Below, in pieces: positions 20,563 through 31,321 of a stretch of DNA of 64,000 nucleotides. The translations under genes and the position numbers were made by a program. Origin of the DNA: Blepharisma stoltei (Eukaryota > Ciliophora > Heterotrichea > Heterotrichida > Blepharismidae); the NCBI GenBank assembly GCA_914767885.1, contig CAJZBQ010000018.1, forward strand, positions 310,001 through 374,000, given 5' to 3'. The notes under the pieces were generated by a model. It did no database searches and was not told the origin of the DNA. It saw nothing but the letters and a program-made list of their open reading frames with translations. Position 1 is the first letter of the stretch. Each line of letters starts with the position of its first letter.

Positions 20563-22626
20563 TTAATTAAATTCTTTTTCTTTTAAAATGCGCTTTTTAA
20601 TAAAGACTACAAATTCTTCGTAGCTTATAACTCTGTCATGATTTGTGTCAATTAGACGTATAAATTTCTTCAATTCTTTTTTTGGGACCATTGGCATGGA
20701 ATATTGAAGTTCAGTCAAATTTAGCATACCATTTCCTGTAATATCATATACTCTCCTATTGAAAATGGTAATTTCTTTAAACTGAAAAATTCATGAGAAA
20801 GCATATTTGTATAGCAAACTTTGTATTATAAAGAAGTATATAATTTAAAGACCTTTTCAACCATTTCTTTTGAAATCATTTTGTTTCAGTTGATTGCAGT
20901 AGCTAAAAACTCAGAAAATTCAATAGTGCCATTCTCATTTGTGTCACAATTTTTCATAATTGCATCAATATCAATATTAAAATCAACCTCCATTCGTCCA
21001 TAGCCTTCTATAAGCTCTTCTTTGCTAATTTTCCCATCTTTATTTGTGTCGAGTTCTTGAAATAATTTGGATAACTCTTTTTCATCTTCAGCAGTTAAAA
21101 TGTGTGAAGCAATAAATGATAGAATGCATTTTTCAAATTTCGATTTAATCTGTCTAGTATTTACCCTAATTTTTCTTATTCCCCCCCCTCCATGAGCGAA
21201 CAAAACCATTAGAAAAATCCCTATTTTTTGCCCAAAAACTCACCCTCCATGAGCGAAAATTTGTTTAATAGAAAAATATTTTTAAAAATATATTGATATA
21301 TAAGTGATAATTAGTATAATGAAATCTCGAGCTAATTCTGTTTAATTAAACAAATTGAGTTTTAAAACATAAATTTTACAAATTAAATTAATATTTGCTT
21401 TCCAATTTTTGCGAAGTGGGATTTTTTTAAATTTCGAAAAAATATTTTTCTATAAAATTTATATATAATTTTTTTTAATTACCCTCCTCCGTGAGCGAAC
21501 AAGATTTTTTTGTTCGTTCACGGAGGGGAAGAGTTAGCTGATTTAATGCATCTGAATAAATAGGATTTTCAGAAGTGATGTTTTGGATATTTGATTTTAT
21601 TCATGGATGCTCAAGTGCTTGCTCTGCGCTTATTCTTTCGTTTGGATTAAAAACTAATAGCTTTTTCAATAAATCTCTAGCACTTTCTGGGCTTTGAATT
21701 CATTCAGGGCCATCAAAGTCTAGTCCTAATTTAATTGAATTTATTACATCTTCTCCAGTGTTTCCTACGAATGGTAGTCTTCCAGTAAGCATAATATGCA
21801 AAATAACTCCTGCGCTTCACAAATCACATTTTTCATCAAATTCTCCAGTTAGTACTTCTGGAGCTATAAAATAAATCTAAATTAATATCACCGAGTGAAT
21901 AGATTGCTTTGATGTATTTCCTAAAATATGAATTGAGAGATCAAAATCAGCTATTTTTAAACGTGAATCTTGGGCTTTAGATTCAAAAAATAAGCTTTCT
22001 GGCTTTAAATTTGCGTGAATGATGCCACGTTTATGCAGATAGTTTAATCCGTCGAAAATATCAATCATACATTGGATGGCTACAGAATCGCTTAAAAATG
22101 AATCATTTGTTATTTTTCTCAGTAACTCGCCTCCTGAAAACCACTCCGATATGACGTAGAAATATAAAGGAGATTCTATTAATTCATATATTTTAGCTAT
22201 ATTTGGATGATCCTGATTAGTTTTTACCATCATTTTAAGGCGTTCTATTCTCTTTAAAAATTTTGTACGAATTTCTGGTGTTATTTGACTTTTTGGGTAT
22301 TTTTTTAATATTCGTTTTAATCCTATACGTTTATCAATCACAATAAAGACTTCTTTAACTGTTCCTTTGCATAGGGTTTTGACAGTTGTATAGTTTTGTC
22401 TAATAGATCCTTGCAAATATTTTGCTAGAGAGTCTCAGTTGTGACGCTTCGTATTTTGATGTATTGTGGGCTTTTTTAAGGTAAATTCCTTATTTAAGCT
22501 TGGCTGTGTTGAAGGATCCTTAGTAGGAGCCGTCTTTACATACTCTAATAATTCATCTCTATCAGCTGAAGAATTTTCAAGTATTTTTGGCTCTTCTTCA
22601 GGCCTTGAATTACAGCAGCAGCCCAT
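20563..22626 (-). CDS. CDPK-like pseudokinase with four EF-hands (copy 1)
   Basis: A 522 aa protein with the calcium-dependent kinase layout: MGCCC lipidation start, kinase domain, junction region, four EF-hands (DTNKDGKISKEE, DTNENGTIEFSE, DITGNGMLNLTE, DTNHDRVISYEE). The catalytic loop reads IIHANLKPES, so the HRD aspartate is Asn and KPEN is KPES. DFG is DFD, and the glycine loop (LCKGTVKEVF) is degenerate. ATP turnover is therefore doubtful (inference). Three 15 nt introns and two IESs interrupt it. TGA codes Trp at several sites (DLWSAG, EWIQ, HPWIKS). It is tandem with copy 2. Confidence 0.9.
20749..20840. mobile_element. IES, 92 bp, in CDPK copy 1 EF-hand 3
   Basis: The ends TATACTTC and TATACTCT are inverted. 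Collapse within the TATATA run gives FKLYDITGNG, the third EF-hand. Confidence 0.78.
21150..21164 (-). other. 15 nt intron, stop-free, CDPK copy 1
   Basis: GTAAATACTAGACAG is in frame without a stop. The paralogue has an intron at the same place (23615-23629), which identifies it. Confidence 0.75.
21176..21533. mobile_element. F1 IES, 358 bp, in CDPK copy 1
   Basis: TTA flanks at 21176-21178 and 21534-21536, ends of the CCTCCATGAGCGAAC type and an inner palindrome. Collapse joins SDALNQL to RKIR. Confidence 0.87.
21877..21891 (-). other. 15 nt intron, CDPK copy 1
   Basis: GTGATATTAATTTAG, identical in sequence and position to the intron at 23984-23998 of copy 2. Confidence 0.88.
22213..22227 (-). 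other. 15 nt intron, stop-free, CDPK copy 1
   Basis: GTAAAAACTAATCAG would translate as VKTNQ. Copy 2 has a stop-containing intron at the same site (24701-24715), so this is read as an intron before DHPNIAK. Confidence 0.75.
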
Positions 22627-22816
22627 GTTATTTTAAGAGAAGAATTATATTGAGTATATATAAAACTATGATTAAATTAAGTAATATTCTTTACGAATGC
22701 ATATGCATTTATCTAAATATTAAATTGTGGTTTGATATTTTAAATATAAAACTAAAAAATATTAATAAATTACAATTTATAAATAGGATATAATGATATA
22801 ATTAAAAATTTAGTAC

Positions 22817-23033
22817 TTACCCCCTCAGTAATAGGTAATTTTAGGAGATTTTAGCAATAAATTTCAAATAGTAAATAAATCGAAATTGCTTATTATTTGG
22901 GGTAGATGTACAAAATTTTCATTTTTCACTTTTATCTCGAATCCCGATCATAACAAATTTCGATCTATTCATATAAAAATTTACTATATTATTCTCCCAA
23001 GAATAATGAAGAATTTGCTAATTAATGGGAGAG
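22817..23033. mobile_element. Probable IES, 217 bp, intergenic
   Basis: TTA flanks (22817-22819; 23034-23036) and inverted ends GTACTTACCCCCTCAGTAAT / GTACTAACTCTCCCATTAAT. The inner part resembles the element at 41720-41872. It lies between the two CDPK genes. Confidence 0.6.
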
Positions 23034-23104
23034 TTAGTACTACATCTATTTATACTATAAAGAGAATAGCTTAATCACTTTGAAAGATCATATTACTTAC
23101 AATA

Positions 23105-25111
23105 TTATAATGATCTAGAGCTACTTAACTTGCTTTGCTTCATTAAGTAGTTTTGCATATATTCTATAAATTCTTCATACGATATAACTCGGTCCAAATT
23201 TGAATCAATCATTCTCATAAAGTTCTTCAGCTCTTTTCTTGAAACCATCGGCATACAATACTTAATTTCATTTCAGCACAAAGTTCCATCCCCTGATATG
23301 TCATATAGCTTAAAAGCTTTTTCAAGTGTCTCTTCAGAAATCATTTTATTTCAGTCCAGAGCAGCAGTTAAAAACTCAGAGAACTCGATACTGCCACTTC
23401 CATCAGAATCGCAATATTTCATGATTGCATCAATCTCGATGTGTGTATGAATATCTGAGCGCTCATAGCCGGCAATTAACTCTTCCCTACTCAGTTTTCC
23501 ATCTTTATTTGTATCAAGTTCTTGGAAAAGGTCAGAAAGTTCTTTCTCTTCTTCTGTCGTCAAAAGATGAGAAGCTATGAATGTTAAAATATATTTTTCA
23601 AAATTTGATTTTGCCTATATAAAAAGTACCCTAAATTCGTTTAAATTCTTCAATGCAGCGAGGTAGACTGGATTATCGCCTGACGGTTTTTCGAGATTTG
23701 ACTGGATTCATGGATGATTAATTGCTTCTTCAATTGTAATTCTGTCGTCTGGATCATATGTAAGCAACCTTTGTAATAAGTCTTTGACACCATCAGGATA
23801 CTGGGTCCACTCAGTTGCATCTAATTTCAGTCCTTCTTTCATTGAGGAAACTATTTCTTCTTTTGTCTGGCCTGTAAAAGGGAGTTTTCCAGTCACCATG
23901 ATATGTAACACTACTCCAGCACTTCATATGTCGCATCTTTCATCATAATCTCCAACTAAAACTTCTGGAGCCACATAATACATCTAAATTAATATCACAG
24001 ATCGGACAGCGGGGTTCAGCTTTCGTTTCTTATTTGTATATGAAGAGAGATCAAAATTAGCAATTTTTAAACGTGAATCTGGAGCTTTTGATTCAAAAAA
24101 TAAGTTATCTGGCTTGATATTTGCATGAATGATTCCACTTTTATGACAATAATTCAAACCATTAAATATATCTATCATGCAACGACTTGCCATGTTGTCA
24201 TTAAGATATGAGTTACTTACTCCCCCCCCTCCGTGAGTGAACAAAAAAAATTTTGTTCACTCACGGAGGGGGTTAATTTTTTTTTTTTTAAAAAATTTAT
24301 ATAAATTTTATATAAAAAATTTTTTTTCGAAATTTAAAAAAATCCTAATTCGCAAAAATTGGAAAGCAAATATTAATTCAATTTGCAAAATTATGTTTTA
24401 AAAAGCAATTCGTTTAAAAATAAACAGAATTAGCTCTAGATTTCATTATAATAATTATCATTTATATATCAAATTTTTTTTCCATAAAAAATTTTTCTAT
24501 TAAAAAAATTTTTGTTCACTCACGGAGGGTGGGTTTTTTGGGCAAAAAATAGGGATTTTTCTAATGGTTTTGTTCACTCACGGAGGGGGGGGAGTTATAA
24601 TTTTTTGAAGCAGCTCTCCTCCATCTAAGTATTCCGATATAATGTAATAGCATGAAGAGGATTCCAAGGACTCATAAATTTTTGAAATATTCGGATGGTC
24701 CTACTTATTTTATACCAAGTCTTTAAGAATTTCTACTTGATGCATGAATTTCAAATACCCTTCTGGATCATCTTTTGTCTTTTTGTACTGTTTTAAAATC
24801 CGTTTTAACTGCGTTCTTTTATCCAAAACAATAAAAACTTCTTTATCGGTGCCTTTGCATAGAGTTTTGACAATTTTATAATACTGCCTCACAGAGCCTT
24901 GCACGCTTTTAACGAATGATCCTCTCCTTAGACCTTTAACTAAACTTAAACTTGCATCGGACTTTGCTTTCCTTTTTCTTTTCAAATCTTGCGGAGTAGG
25001 TGGTAACGATGGCGGACCTTTCTTTATGGACTCAACTAAGTCTTCACGGTCACGTTGAGTATCTTCTGTAGCTCTTGTATCTTCTTCTGGCCTTGATGCG
25101 CAGCAACCCAT
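23105..25111 (-). CDS. CDPK-like pseudokinase with four EF-hands (copy 2)
   Basis: A 527 aa paralogue of the gene at 20563-22626 with the same architecture: MGCCASRPEED start, kinase domain, EF-hands DTNKDGKLSREE, DSDGSGSIEFSE, DISGDGTLCWNE, DSNLDRVISYEE. The catalytic loop is IIHANIKPDN and DFG is replaced by NFD (IANFDLS), so both the catalytic and the metal-binding Asp are gone, a stronger pseudokinase case than copy 1. The APE motif (YYVAPEVLVG) and the F-helix DIWSAG are kept. Three 15 nt introns and one IES. Calcium-regulated scaffolding is a plausible role (inference). Confidence 0.92.
23615..23629 (-). other. 15 nt intron, CDPK copy 2
   Basis: GTACTTTTTATATAG, with an in-frame TAG, before AKSNFEKYIL. 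Confidence 0.87.
23984..23998 (-). other. 15 nt intron, CDPK copy 2
   Basis: GTGATATTAATTTAG, same as in copy 1, just before the APE segment. Confidence 0.88.
24217..24594. mobile_element. F1 IES, 378 bp, in CDPK copy 2
   Basis: TTA flanks (24217-24219; 24595-24597). The end CTCCCCCCCCTCCGTGAGTG is repeated in inverted pairs at both ends. Collapse gives GGELLQKIISNSYLND. Copy 1 has no IES here. Confidence 0.9.
24701..24715 (-). other. 15 nt intron, CDPK copy 2
   Basis: GTATAAAATAAGTAG between KDL and DHPNISK. Confidence 0.86.
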
Positions 25112-25443
25112 TTTATTTAATAACCAGGAGCTTTAATTCGAAAAACAGTTTTTTTAGCAATACCTCATTTAATTAATTTAGAGCAAAAAAATCATAAATT
25201 TCTGAAAAGATTATAAATGTTTCGAGCAATTATACATTAATTAATTAGTGGTTAATTTAATCACCAATATGAAGCTTTTTTTATAATTAAGCTTTTTATA
25301 TTTTAATAAATAAGCCCAAAAAAGATGCAATTTTATTTAGAAAGGTCCAATAATCTCAAACTATGTTTTTTTGTTCTATATGCAAAATCCGATTAAAAAC
25401 AGCAATTTAATATCTTAACAAATGATTATTAATGAACCAAATT
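25112..25443. other. Intergenic, nothing recognised
   Basis: AT-rich spacer upstream of CDPK copy 2 and downstream of the next minus-strand gene. Confidence 0.5.
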
Positions 25444-25944
25444 TCATACTTTTTCGTTTTCTTGCTTTAAATTTGACTTTCTATTTGTGACCCTTGGAGA
25501 AAGCACTTTGGTTCTAATCTTAAAAATCGGAGGAGTTTCAATCAAAACGTTTGGCTTTTCTGCTCGAATATCTTGTTTTGATACTCTACTCAGCTTTTTT
25601 GCCGCTTGTTTTTTTTCTTTAAAAGGACTAGCATTCTGATCCATAATGCCAATTAAATCCCTAACGAGAGAGTCTTCTTCTTCATATAGCTCCTCTTCAC
25701 AATAGCACTTGATAGGCTCTATAACTAAGTTATTATTGAAGTCAGACTTTTGGTCAATTGACTCAGATCTGTCTTCACAGTTTGCACTGCCCATCGGACT
25801 AGAAGGACTTGATACATTGCTTTGGCTTTTCTGTATAAATGTGAATCTTTTAGATCTCACCCTTTCTAACTGCCCGAGATTTGTACTAGAGTGGCTGATT
25901 TTTAAGCTGAGTTTATCTAATTGAAAATCTTTTCTTTTATGCAT
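25444..25944 (-). CDS. Unknown protein, basic and Ser-rich
   Basis: A 166 aa frame starting MHKRKDFQLDKLSLK. It has a Ser-rich stretch (SNVSSPSSPMGSANC), an acidic middle (EEELYEEEDSLVRDL) and a basic C-terminus with SP/TP sites (ETPPIFKIRTKVLSPRVTNRK). No domain is recognised. It sits 35 bp downstream of the WD40 gene on the same strand. Confidence 0.65.
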   Translation of the reverse strand: MHKRKDFQLDKLSLKISHSSTNLGQLERVRSKRFTFIQKSQSNVSSPSSPMGSANCEDRSESIDQKSDFNNNLVIEPIKCYCEEELYEEEDSLVRDLIGIMDQNASPFKEKKQAAKKLSRVSKQDIRAEKPNVLIETPPIFKIRTKVLSPRVTNRKSNLKQENEKV

Positions 25945-25979
25945 TTATATCTATAATATCATATTAAAAGTGGGTTAAA

Positions 25980-27032
25980 TTATACTGTCTTGGTAATTGT
26001 CACCAGCCGTGCATAACCATCTGAGCAGCCAATGGCAGCCATATCTCCGCTATATGAAAAATCTGTTGAGAACACCGAATTCGGTAAATCCATGACAGCG
26101 GCAAATGGCTTATTATAGTTCATCGTATCAAAGAATCTTGCTTCATTACTGCCTCCAGCAAGAATCATTTCTCCCTCGTCATGCTTTGAATATTGTGCTG
26201 AATAAAGCTTGCAAGGCTCAGCTGATCTTCTAATCCCAACACCTCCATCCCAGTCAATTGTGCATATGCATTCTCCACTTCCTAAGTAAAAGTTTTGCAA
26301 CTGTTCTCTTTCTCTCCAGCTTCCTGCTAAGATAACTCCATCTTTGATATCTAACGTATCTCCACAGACATGAGGACCAAAAATGGCTCTTACAGCACAT
26401 CCTTCTCTGATGTCCCAAACTTGAATTGTATTGTCCCATCCTCCACTAATAAGAATATTAGGGTCTTGGGAGTAAAATTTAACTGAGAAAATACGATTGG
26501 AGTGCCCAGGAGATCCAGACCCTCCAGGCTGAAATTCTACTACTGCTTGTTTAGTGGTTTCATCATACACTCTTACTATTAAATCTCTCCCAGCAGTTGC
26601 AAATTTAGTCCCATCAGGTGCGAAATCTGCACAATACAAAGGGTTATTCGCTGAATATAGTCTATGAAGAGATTTTCCGGAAGTAACATGCCAATGTTGT
26701 ACACTTCCATCAGCATGGACTGAGATTAAAACATTTTTTGTTTTGGATGAACTTGTTGTAGGCCTCCATCTAATGCAAGTTGATGTCACTTTTTCTTCTT
26801 CGTTTCCTTGAGTTTCTCTTCTTTGCTGGTTCAGCATATAGACAAGCTTGGAGTTCCTCATGCTGAAAATTCTAATTGTTCCATCTTCGCAGCCAGCAGC
26901 TAAAAATCGGTCTAGAGGGTCAAAACGAACACATTGAATCCCAGTTGATCCGTCTCCTACGAATCCTTTGGAATAAACTTTGCGGTTAACATTGATAGGT
27001 TGAAATACTGGGAAGTTTACCGAAGGTTCCAT
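25980..27032 (-). CDS. WD40-repeat protein
   Basis: A 350 aa uninterrupted frame. WD repeats run through the whole protein; clear units end in GTIRIFSM, GSVQHWHV, LIVRVYDE, NTIQVWDIREG and EARFFDT, consistent with a single seven-bladed propeller. The protein resembles small Poc1/Lis1-size WD proteins, but the partner cannot be named from the repeats. The start codon is 8 bp from a palindromic element (27040-27215), and the promoter is shared with the divergent RPS18. Confidence 0.85.
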   Translation of the reverse strand: MEPSVNFPVFQPINVNRKVYSKGFVGDGSTGIQCVRFDPLDRFLAAGCEDGTIRIFSMRNSKLVYMLNQQRRETQGNEEEKVTSTCIRWRPTTSSSKTKNVLISVHADGSVQHWHVTSGKSLHRLYSANNPLYCADFAPDGTKFATAGRDLIVRVYDETTKQAVVEFQPGGSGSPGHSNRIFSVKFYSQDPNILISGGWDNTIQVWDIREGCAVRAIFGPHVCGDTLDIKDGVILAGSWREREQLQNFYLGSGECICTIDWDGGVGIRRSAEPCKLYSAQYSKHDEGEMILAGGSNEARFFDTMNYNKPFAAVMDLPNSVFSTDFSYSGDMAAIGCSDGYARLVTITKTV

Positions 27033-27039
27033 CTTATCG

Positions 27040-27215
27040 TATCGTTATTTGCAGATTTTTGAACTTTACCACCTAAGTGTGGAATTTTTTCCGCGAGTGA
27101 AAAGGTGGTTTTCACGTGTGGAGCCCTTTTGATTTCACATATGGAATCCTTTTTTCACACGCGAAAAAAAAATTCCACACTTAGGTGGTAAAGTTCAAAA
27201 ATCTGCAAATAACGA
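27040..27215. mobile_element. Palindromic MITE/IES, 176 bp, in the WD40-RPS18 promoter
   Basis: The arms TATCGTTATTTGCAGATTTT and onward are inverted over about 55 bp (27040-27094 with 27163-27217), including ACTTTACCACCTAAGTGTGG. TA flanks lie at 27040-27041 and 27216-27217. It sits next to the WD40 start codon. Confidence 0.75.
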
Positions 27216-27417
27216 TATATAGGAATTTTTTCAATTTTTTTAAAAATAATATGTCTCAAAACTGCGCCTATATCAGACAAAAAGATTATTTGAAACTAAA
27301 GCCTTATTGAAAATTTTCCAAAGCTTATAAATTATGAAAGTTCTGAATTTTTTGAAAATATTTCATAAGCTTTAAATAAATGTGCAATTCACCATTTTAT
27401 ATTATTTCAGCCACAGA

Positions 27418-27885
27418 ATGTCAAGTTTAGTGGTCACTCAAGAGAGCGAGTTCAACTTTATCTTGCGTATTCTGAATACAAATATTGATGGAAGAAGAAA
27501 AGTGATGTACGCTCTTACAGCTATAAAGGGTATCGGAAGAAGATTTTCCAATCTTATCTTAAAGAGAGCTGGGGTAGATTTAACCAAGAGAGCTGGACAG
27601 CTTACAGAGGAAGAGATTGAAAAAATCGTGACGATTATTAATAAACCAACGGAGTATAATATTCCTACTTGGTTTCTTAATAGAAGACGTGATATTGTGG
27701 TTGGGACTGATTCACAAATTGTAGCCAACTTTTTGGATGCCAAGATGAGAGAGGATTTGGAAAGAATGAAGAAAATGATGCTGCATAGAGGTCTAAGACA
27801 CTGGTGGGGAGTCAAATGCAGAGGTCAAAAGACCAAGACTACTGGAAGAAGAGGAAAGACTGTTGGTGTCGCAAAGAAGAAGTAA
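27418..27885 (+). CDS. RPS18: 40S ribosomal protein S18 (uS13)
   Basis: A small-subunit head protein near the decoding region. The frame gives 155 aa from [10 protein letters not shown], close to the usual size of about 152. The uS13 core [20 protein letters not shown] and the C-terminal [20 protein letters not shown] are diagnostic. An upstream in-frame Met at 27382 is possible, but MSSLV matches the family start. No IES or intron, and codon use looks like that of a highly expressed gene. Confidence 0.97.
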   Translation: MSSLVVTQESEFNFILRILNTNIDGRRKVMYALTAIKGIGRRFSNLILKRAGVDLTKRAGQLTEEEIEKIVTIINKPTEYNIPTWFLNRRRDIVVGTDSQIVANFLDAKMREDLERMKKMMLHRGLRHWWGVKCRGQKTKTTGRRGKTVGVAKKK

Positions 27886-28440
27886 AAATAATACATTCTT
27901 TAGTAGAGAAATTTGATAGGTGTTGTAAATTTTTAGAAGTCTTTATTTTAATTGAAATCAAAAGTCTAATGTTGAGATAAAATATTACTATTTAAATTTA
28001 GCAAGGTTTGTTTTTAACCTGCTAATTAGCTTTCATAAGTTTAATTTAACGTTTGAAAGATATAAAGAAACAAAAATAATATTTTGCTTAGTTTTAGCTG
28101 TTTAAAACAGTATTAAATTATTTTAAAATCAATTCTCATTATTAATTTAATATCGCAATCATTTTAGATTATTTATATGTCTTTAAATCCTTTCTTTTTG
28201 GTACTTATCTTCAAAATTTTTATTATTTTCATTTTTATAAAAACTCTTTTAAATTTTTAAAAATACCCAAATAATTTGGGGCCTTAGAGCATAATTTAGC
28301 AAATTGCACAAGCACAAGCTCAAACCTCTCAAATTCAAATAAAACCTAATTAAAGAAAATTCCAAATTTTGCCGGCTATTACTCAGCTTAAAAACCAATA
28401 TGCACAAATTCGCGCGTATTAATAATTATTTAACTATCCA
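27886..28440. other. Intergenic, nothing recognised
   Basis: AT-rich spacer between RPS18 and the Claspin-like gene; no repeat ends or RNA gene seen. Confidence 0.5.
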
Positions 28441-30901
28441 ATGAACGAAAAAATCTCCTTAAACCAGTCTGCAAAATTTTTACCCCTAAAATCAGAAAAC
28501 GACCCTCCTAAGGCATCTTTCAAAGATCTAATTGGTCAAGCATAGGTAGCAACCCCACACCCCCACCCCCCCTAAAAATGGTACCCCCATCCCCCTTTCA
28601 CAGATTGTACCCCCACCCCCCCCTCTCGGGTTTATTCTATAGAAGTAATTGATAGGAAACAAGCAGAATAATTTAAATATAATCCAATTTAAACACTATA
28701 TTGATAAATTAAGTTCACAAATTACTTTATATTTATGATTAATTAATAAATTTAAATTAATTAACAATTAATTAGAAAATATATTAAATTTGCTTTTTAT
28801 ATTTATAAATATAATGTCTATGATATAGATTATGGCATTAATTATTAAATGAGCCAAGCACAACACAATAACTTGCATTAAATTTATTGATTCATACATT
28901 AAAGCTAATCTAATGTCCATTGTACAAGGATTGCAGGACTGAATTGATAACAGGATTCAATAGTGGTAATAAAAAATAGTATTTGCTATTGCCAGTTTTA
29001 CTTTTGGATCTCTAATTCGACTTTTAGCCATTGTCCACAAAGTTCATAAATATATGCAGGATATATTGCTAATTAATACCAAAAATCATTATTATGCTTG
29101 TTAACAAATTTTTTTCATATGTGGTGTGCTTAGTAGTTATAGGAAATTCTCACCTCATTCCACATACTCCTTAATCGATTGTGCTACGCTATGCGGATAT
29201 TGTATAAATCAGTAATTTTGAATATTTAAAATAATAATTTATTTATTACGCCTGCTCTAAATTGGCATTTGTCATATATAGAAGTTTCCTATGTTTGGCG
29301 CTGTAAGGCCGATAAATTCTGATCGGAATTTATCGGTAGGTTGCACCAAATCAATGCCTTGGTCGGACCAAAAAGCGATTTGGTCCGACGAACTTGGAAA
29401 GCTCCTGGGAAAATGTCAGCGCTTTTAGCGCTATATAGAGGAAACCTCTATATTTATGCTATATTATTAAGGGGGGGTGGGGGTGCCATCTGTGAAAGGG
29501 GGGTGGAGGGGTGGGGGGGTGGGGGGTGTAGGGTTGCGACCTATGCTTGACCATCTAATTATGATGAAATCCAAAACAGAGTCCCCATTCTCCCGCCAAA
29601 AGAAGGAAGACTTTAGCATTGCATTAGCAAAAGGAGTTCTAATTGATTCAGATATCAAAGACGAACTTGAAATATTAGCCCCCGTGCAATTGAACGGATT
29701 TACTTTTAAATCAAAAACCAACAACCCAAGAGAACTTCTCCGCGAAAATTTAAAAAAAAGAATTAATGACCGAAAAACTGCACATATGGAAGCTGAAGCA
29801 GCTTTTACAAAAACTAGTACTGAGTTAGAAGGGAAAAATAAGCCCGCCAATGAAAGCGAAAGCGACAGCGAATTCCATCCTGAGGAAGAAGAAGCTTTAG
29901 AATTGCAAAAAATCATCCAGCTTGAAGAAGGTGAAAGCTCTGAATCTGCTGAATCAATAGAGGATAAAGACCCAGAGAATGTGAAAGACAAATGTGAAGA
30001 GTCAAGCGACACTGAAAGTGAGACGGAAACTGATATTGAAGAAAATAAAAATGAAAGCAATAAAGAGACTGAAAACACTATTCCTAACTTAAATATACAG
30101 GAAAGTGCAATAACAGACTCAATTACAGTGGCAACTTCTCCTTTTATTCCAGTTGAGAAAAGAAAAGCTCCAAGATTTGTGTCTAAATTTTTAGAAGATG
30201 AGGCAGAGCTTGGAAGTGATCATGAAGAACATGATGATTTAGTTAAAGTTCACAAAGACAATGATGAGAGCTCGGGGGATGATAAAGATCTTGAAGAACT
30301 TATTGATGCTGGAGAAGTTGATGAAGCCAAAGAGATGCTAGAAGCTAAATTTCTAGGAGATATGGCTGTACAAGACCATCAGCAGCTACAAAAAGTTGTA
30401 AATGCTGATTTTAAACGCAAAAGAAATCAAATTGATTATTTAAATGATACACCTACAATAGGAACTAAAAAAATGAAATTAATGGAACAAAAGAAGCAAA
30501 TCCTTGAAAATAGAGAAAAAGGAGTTGTAGTAGAAAATCAATTTGGGATGGCTTGCGATAACACAGAAGAATTAGATGAGGAAGAAATGAGCAAGTTACA
30601 GCTTTTGAGGGAAACCCATAGCTTGAAGTTAATTAGAAACCAATTTAGCTGCCCAATAGAAATTGATGAAAAGTCACTTTCTTATTTGATGATGCTAGAA
30701 AAACCGGAAAATAAAATTCCATGCAAATCACTATTGGGAGAAAATGATAAATCTAATAGTATAAGGGTGTTTAGAGAAAACAGCAATCTTACATCGAATA
30801 AATCGTTTGTGTTTTCAAAGGGAGAGAATAAAGAGCAGAAAGGAAAGGGGATTTTCGAGAAGAAACGAAAAACCAAGTTGTATAAAATGCTTAGTAATTA
30901 G
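28441..30901 (+). CDS. Acidic nuclear protein, Claspin/Mrc1-like
   Basis: A 477 aa protein after removing the 1027 bp IES at 28529-29555; the first 30 codons (MNEKISLNQSAKF...) lie before it. It is very acidic and Ser-rich, with SKFLEDEAELGSD, LEELIDAGEVDEAKEMLE and DFKRKRNQIDYLND in the C-terminal half. FLEDEAEL and the acidic clusters recall Claspin/Mrc1, the replication checkpoint mediator. That match is by eye and only local, so treat the name as a suggestion. The C-terminus is basic (KKRKTKLYKML). Confidence 0.7.
28529..29555. mobile_element. F5 MITE/IES, 1027 bp, in the Claspin-like gene
   Basis: Ends GGTCAAGCATAGGTAGCAAC and complement, G/C runs inside, TSD ATCTAATT containing TA (28529-28530 and 29556-29557). 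It is an inverted relative of 1754-2683 and holds a nested F6 element at 29277-29450. Collapse gives KDLIMMKSKTE in frame. Confidence 0.9.
29277..29450. mobile_element. F6 MITE nested in the F5 IES, 174 bp
   Basis: Ends TATAGAAGTTTCCTATGTTTGGCGCT and the matching complement near 29423-29450. The sibling F5 element (1754-2683) has the empty site, GTCATATATTTATGC on the complementary strand, so this is a later insertion with a TA duplication. Confidence 0.85.
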
Positions 30902-31321
30902 GTATGAGTATTTTAACATTTTCAAATAAATTCTGTATAAATATAAATCATTTTCTCTTTCTTGAAAAAGATTCATTTCACAGCACTTATAGTACTAATT
31001 CTAGTGTTTTTCTTGTCTCTTTGTCCATAAGAAATTTATAGCTCATTGCATCTCCAAAATTGATAAGCAGGGATCAGATCTTCTATTTAAAACATGATAT
31101 CTTTAATTATCACCCTCATTAAATTACTTAATTTTGCCATTTTGGACAAGTCAGAAACTATCCGTTGTAGTTCAGACATTCCATTTTGGCTCTCAAAAAA
31201 TCTATTTAAATCTCTTTTTTCCTTTTTAAATTAAAAAAACACCCCAAATTATAAAGATTTTTAATCCAATTGGAACCAGAAATAACTTAAATAAGTCAAA
31301 GGATTAGTGTTTGATCAAGTT
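30902..31321. other. Intergenic, nothing recognised
   Basis: AT-rich spacer between convergent genes. Confidence 0.5.

Noticed and set aside
28541-28640. C-rich and G-rich tracts as coding Pro/Gly-rich proteins
   Set aside because: They are the inner ends of F5 elements; the apparent proteins are translations of CCCCCACC repeats.
29467-30078. Ser/Leu-rich open frame antisense to the Claspin-like gene
   Set aside because: Mirror of the acidic GAA/GAT-rich coding strand; no start context or domain.
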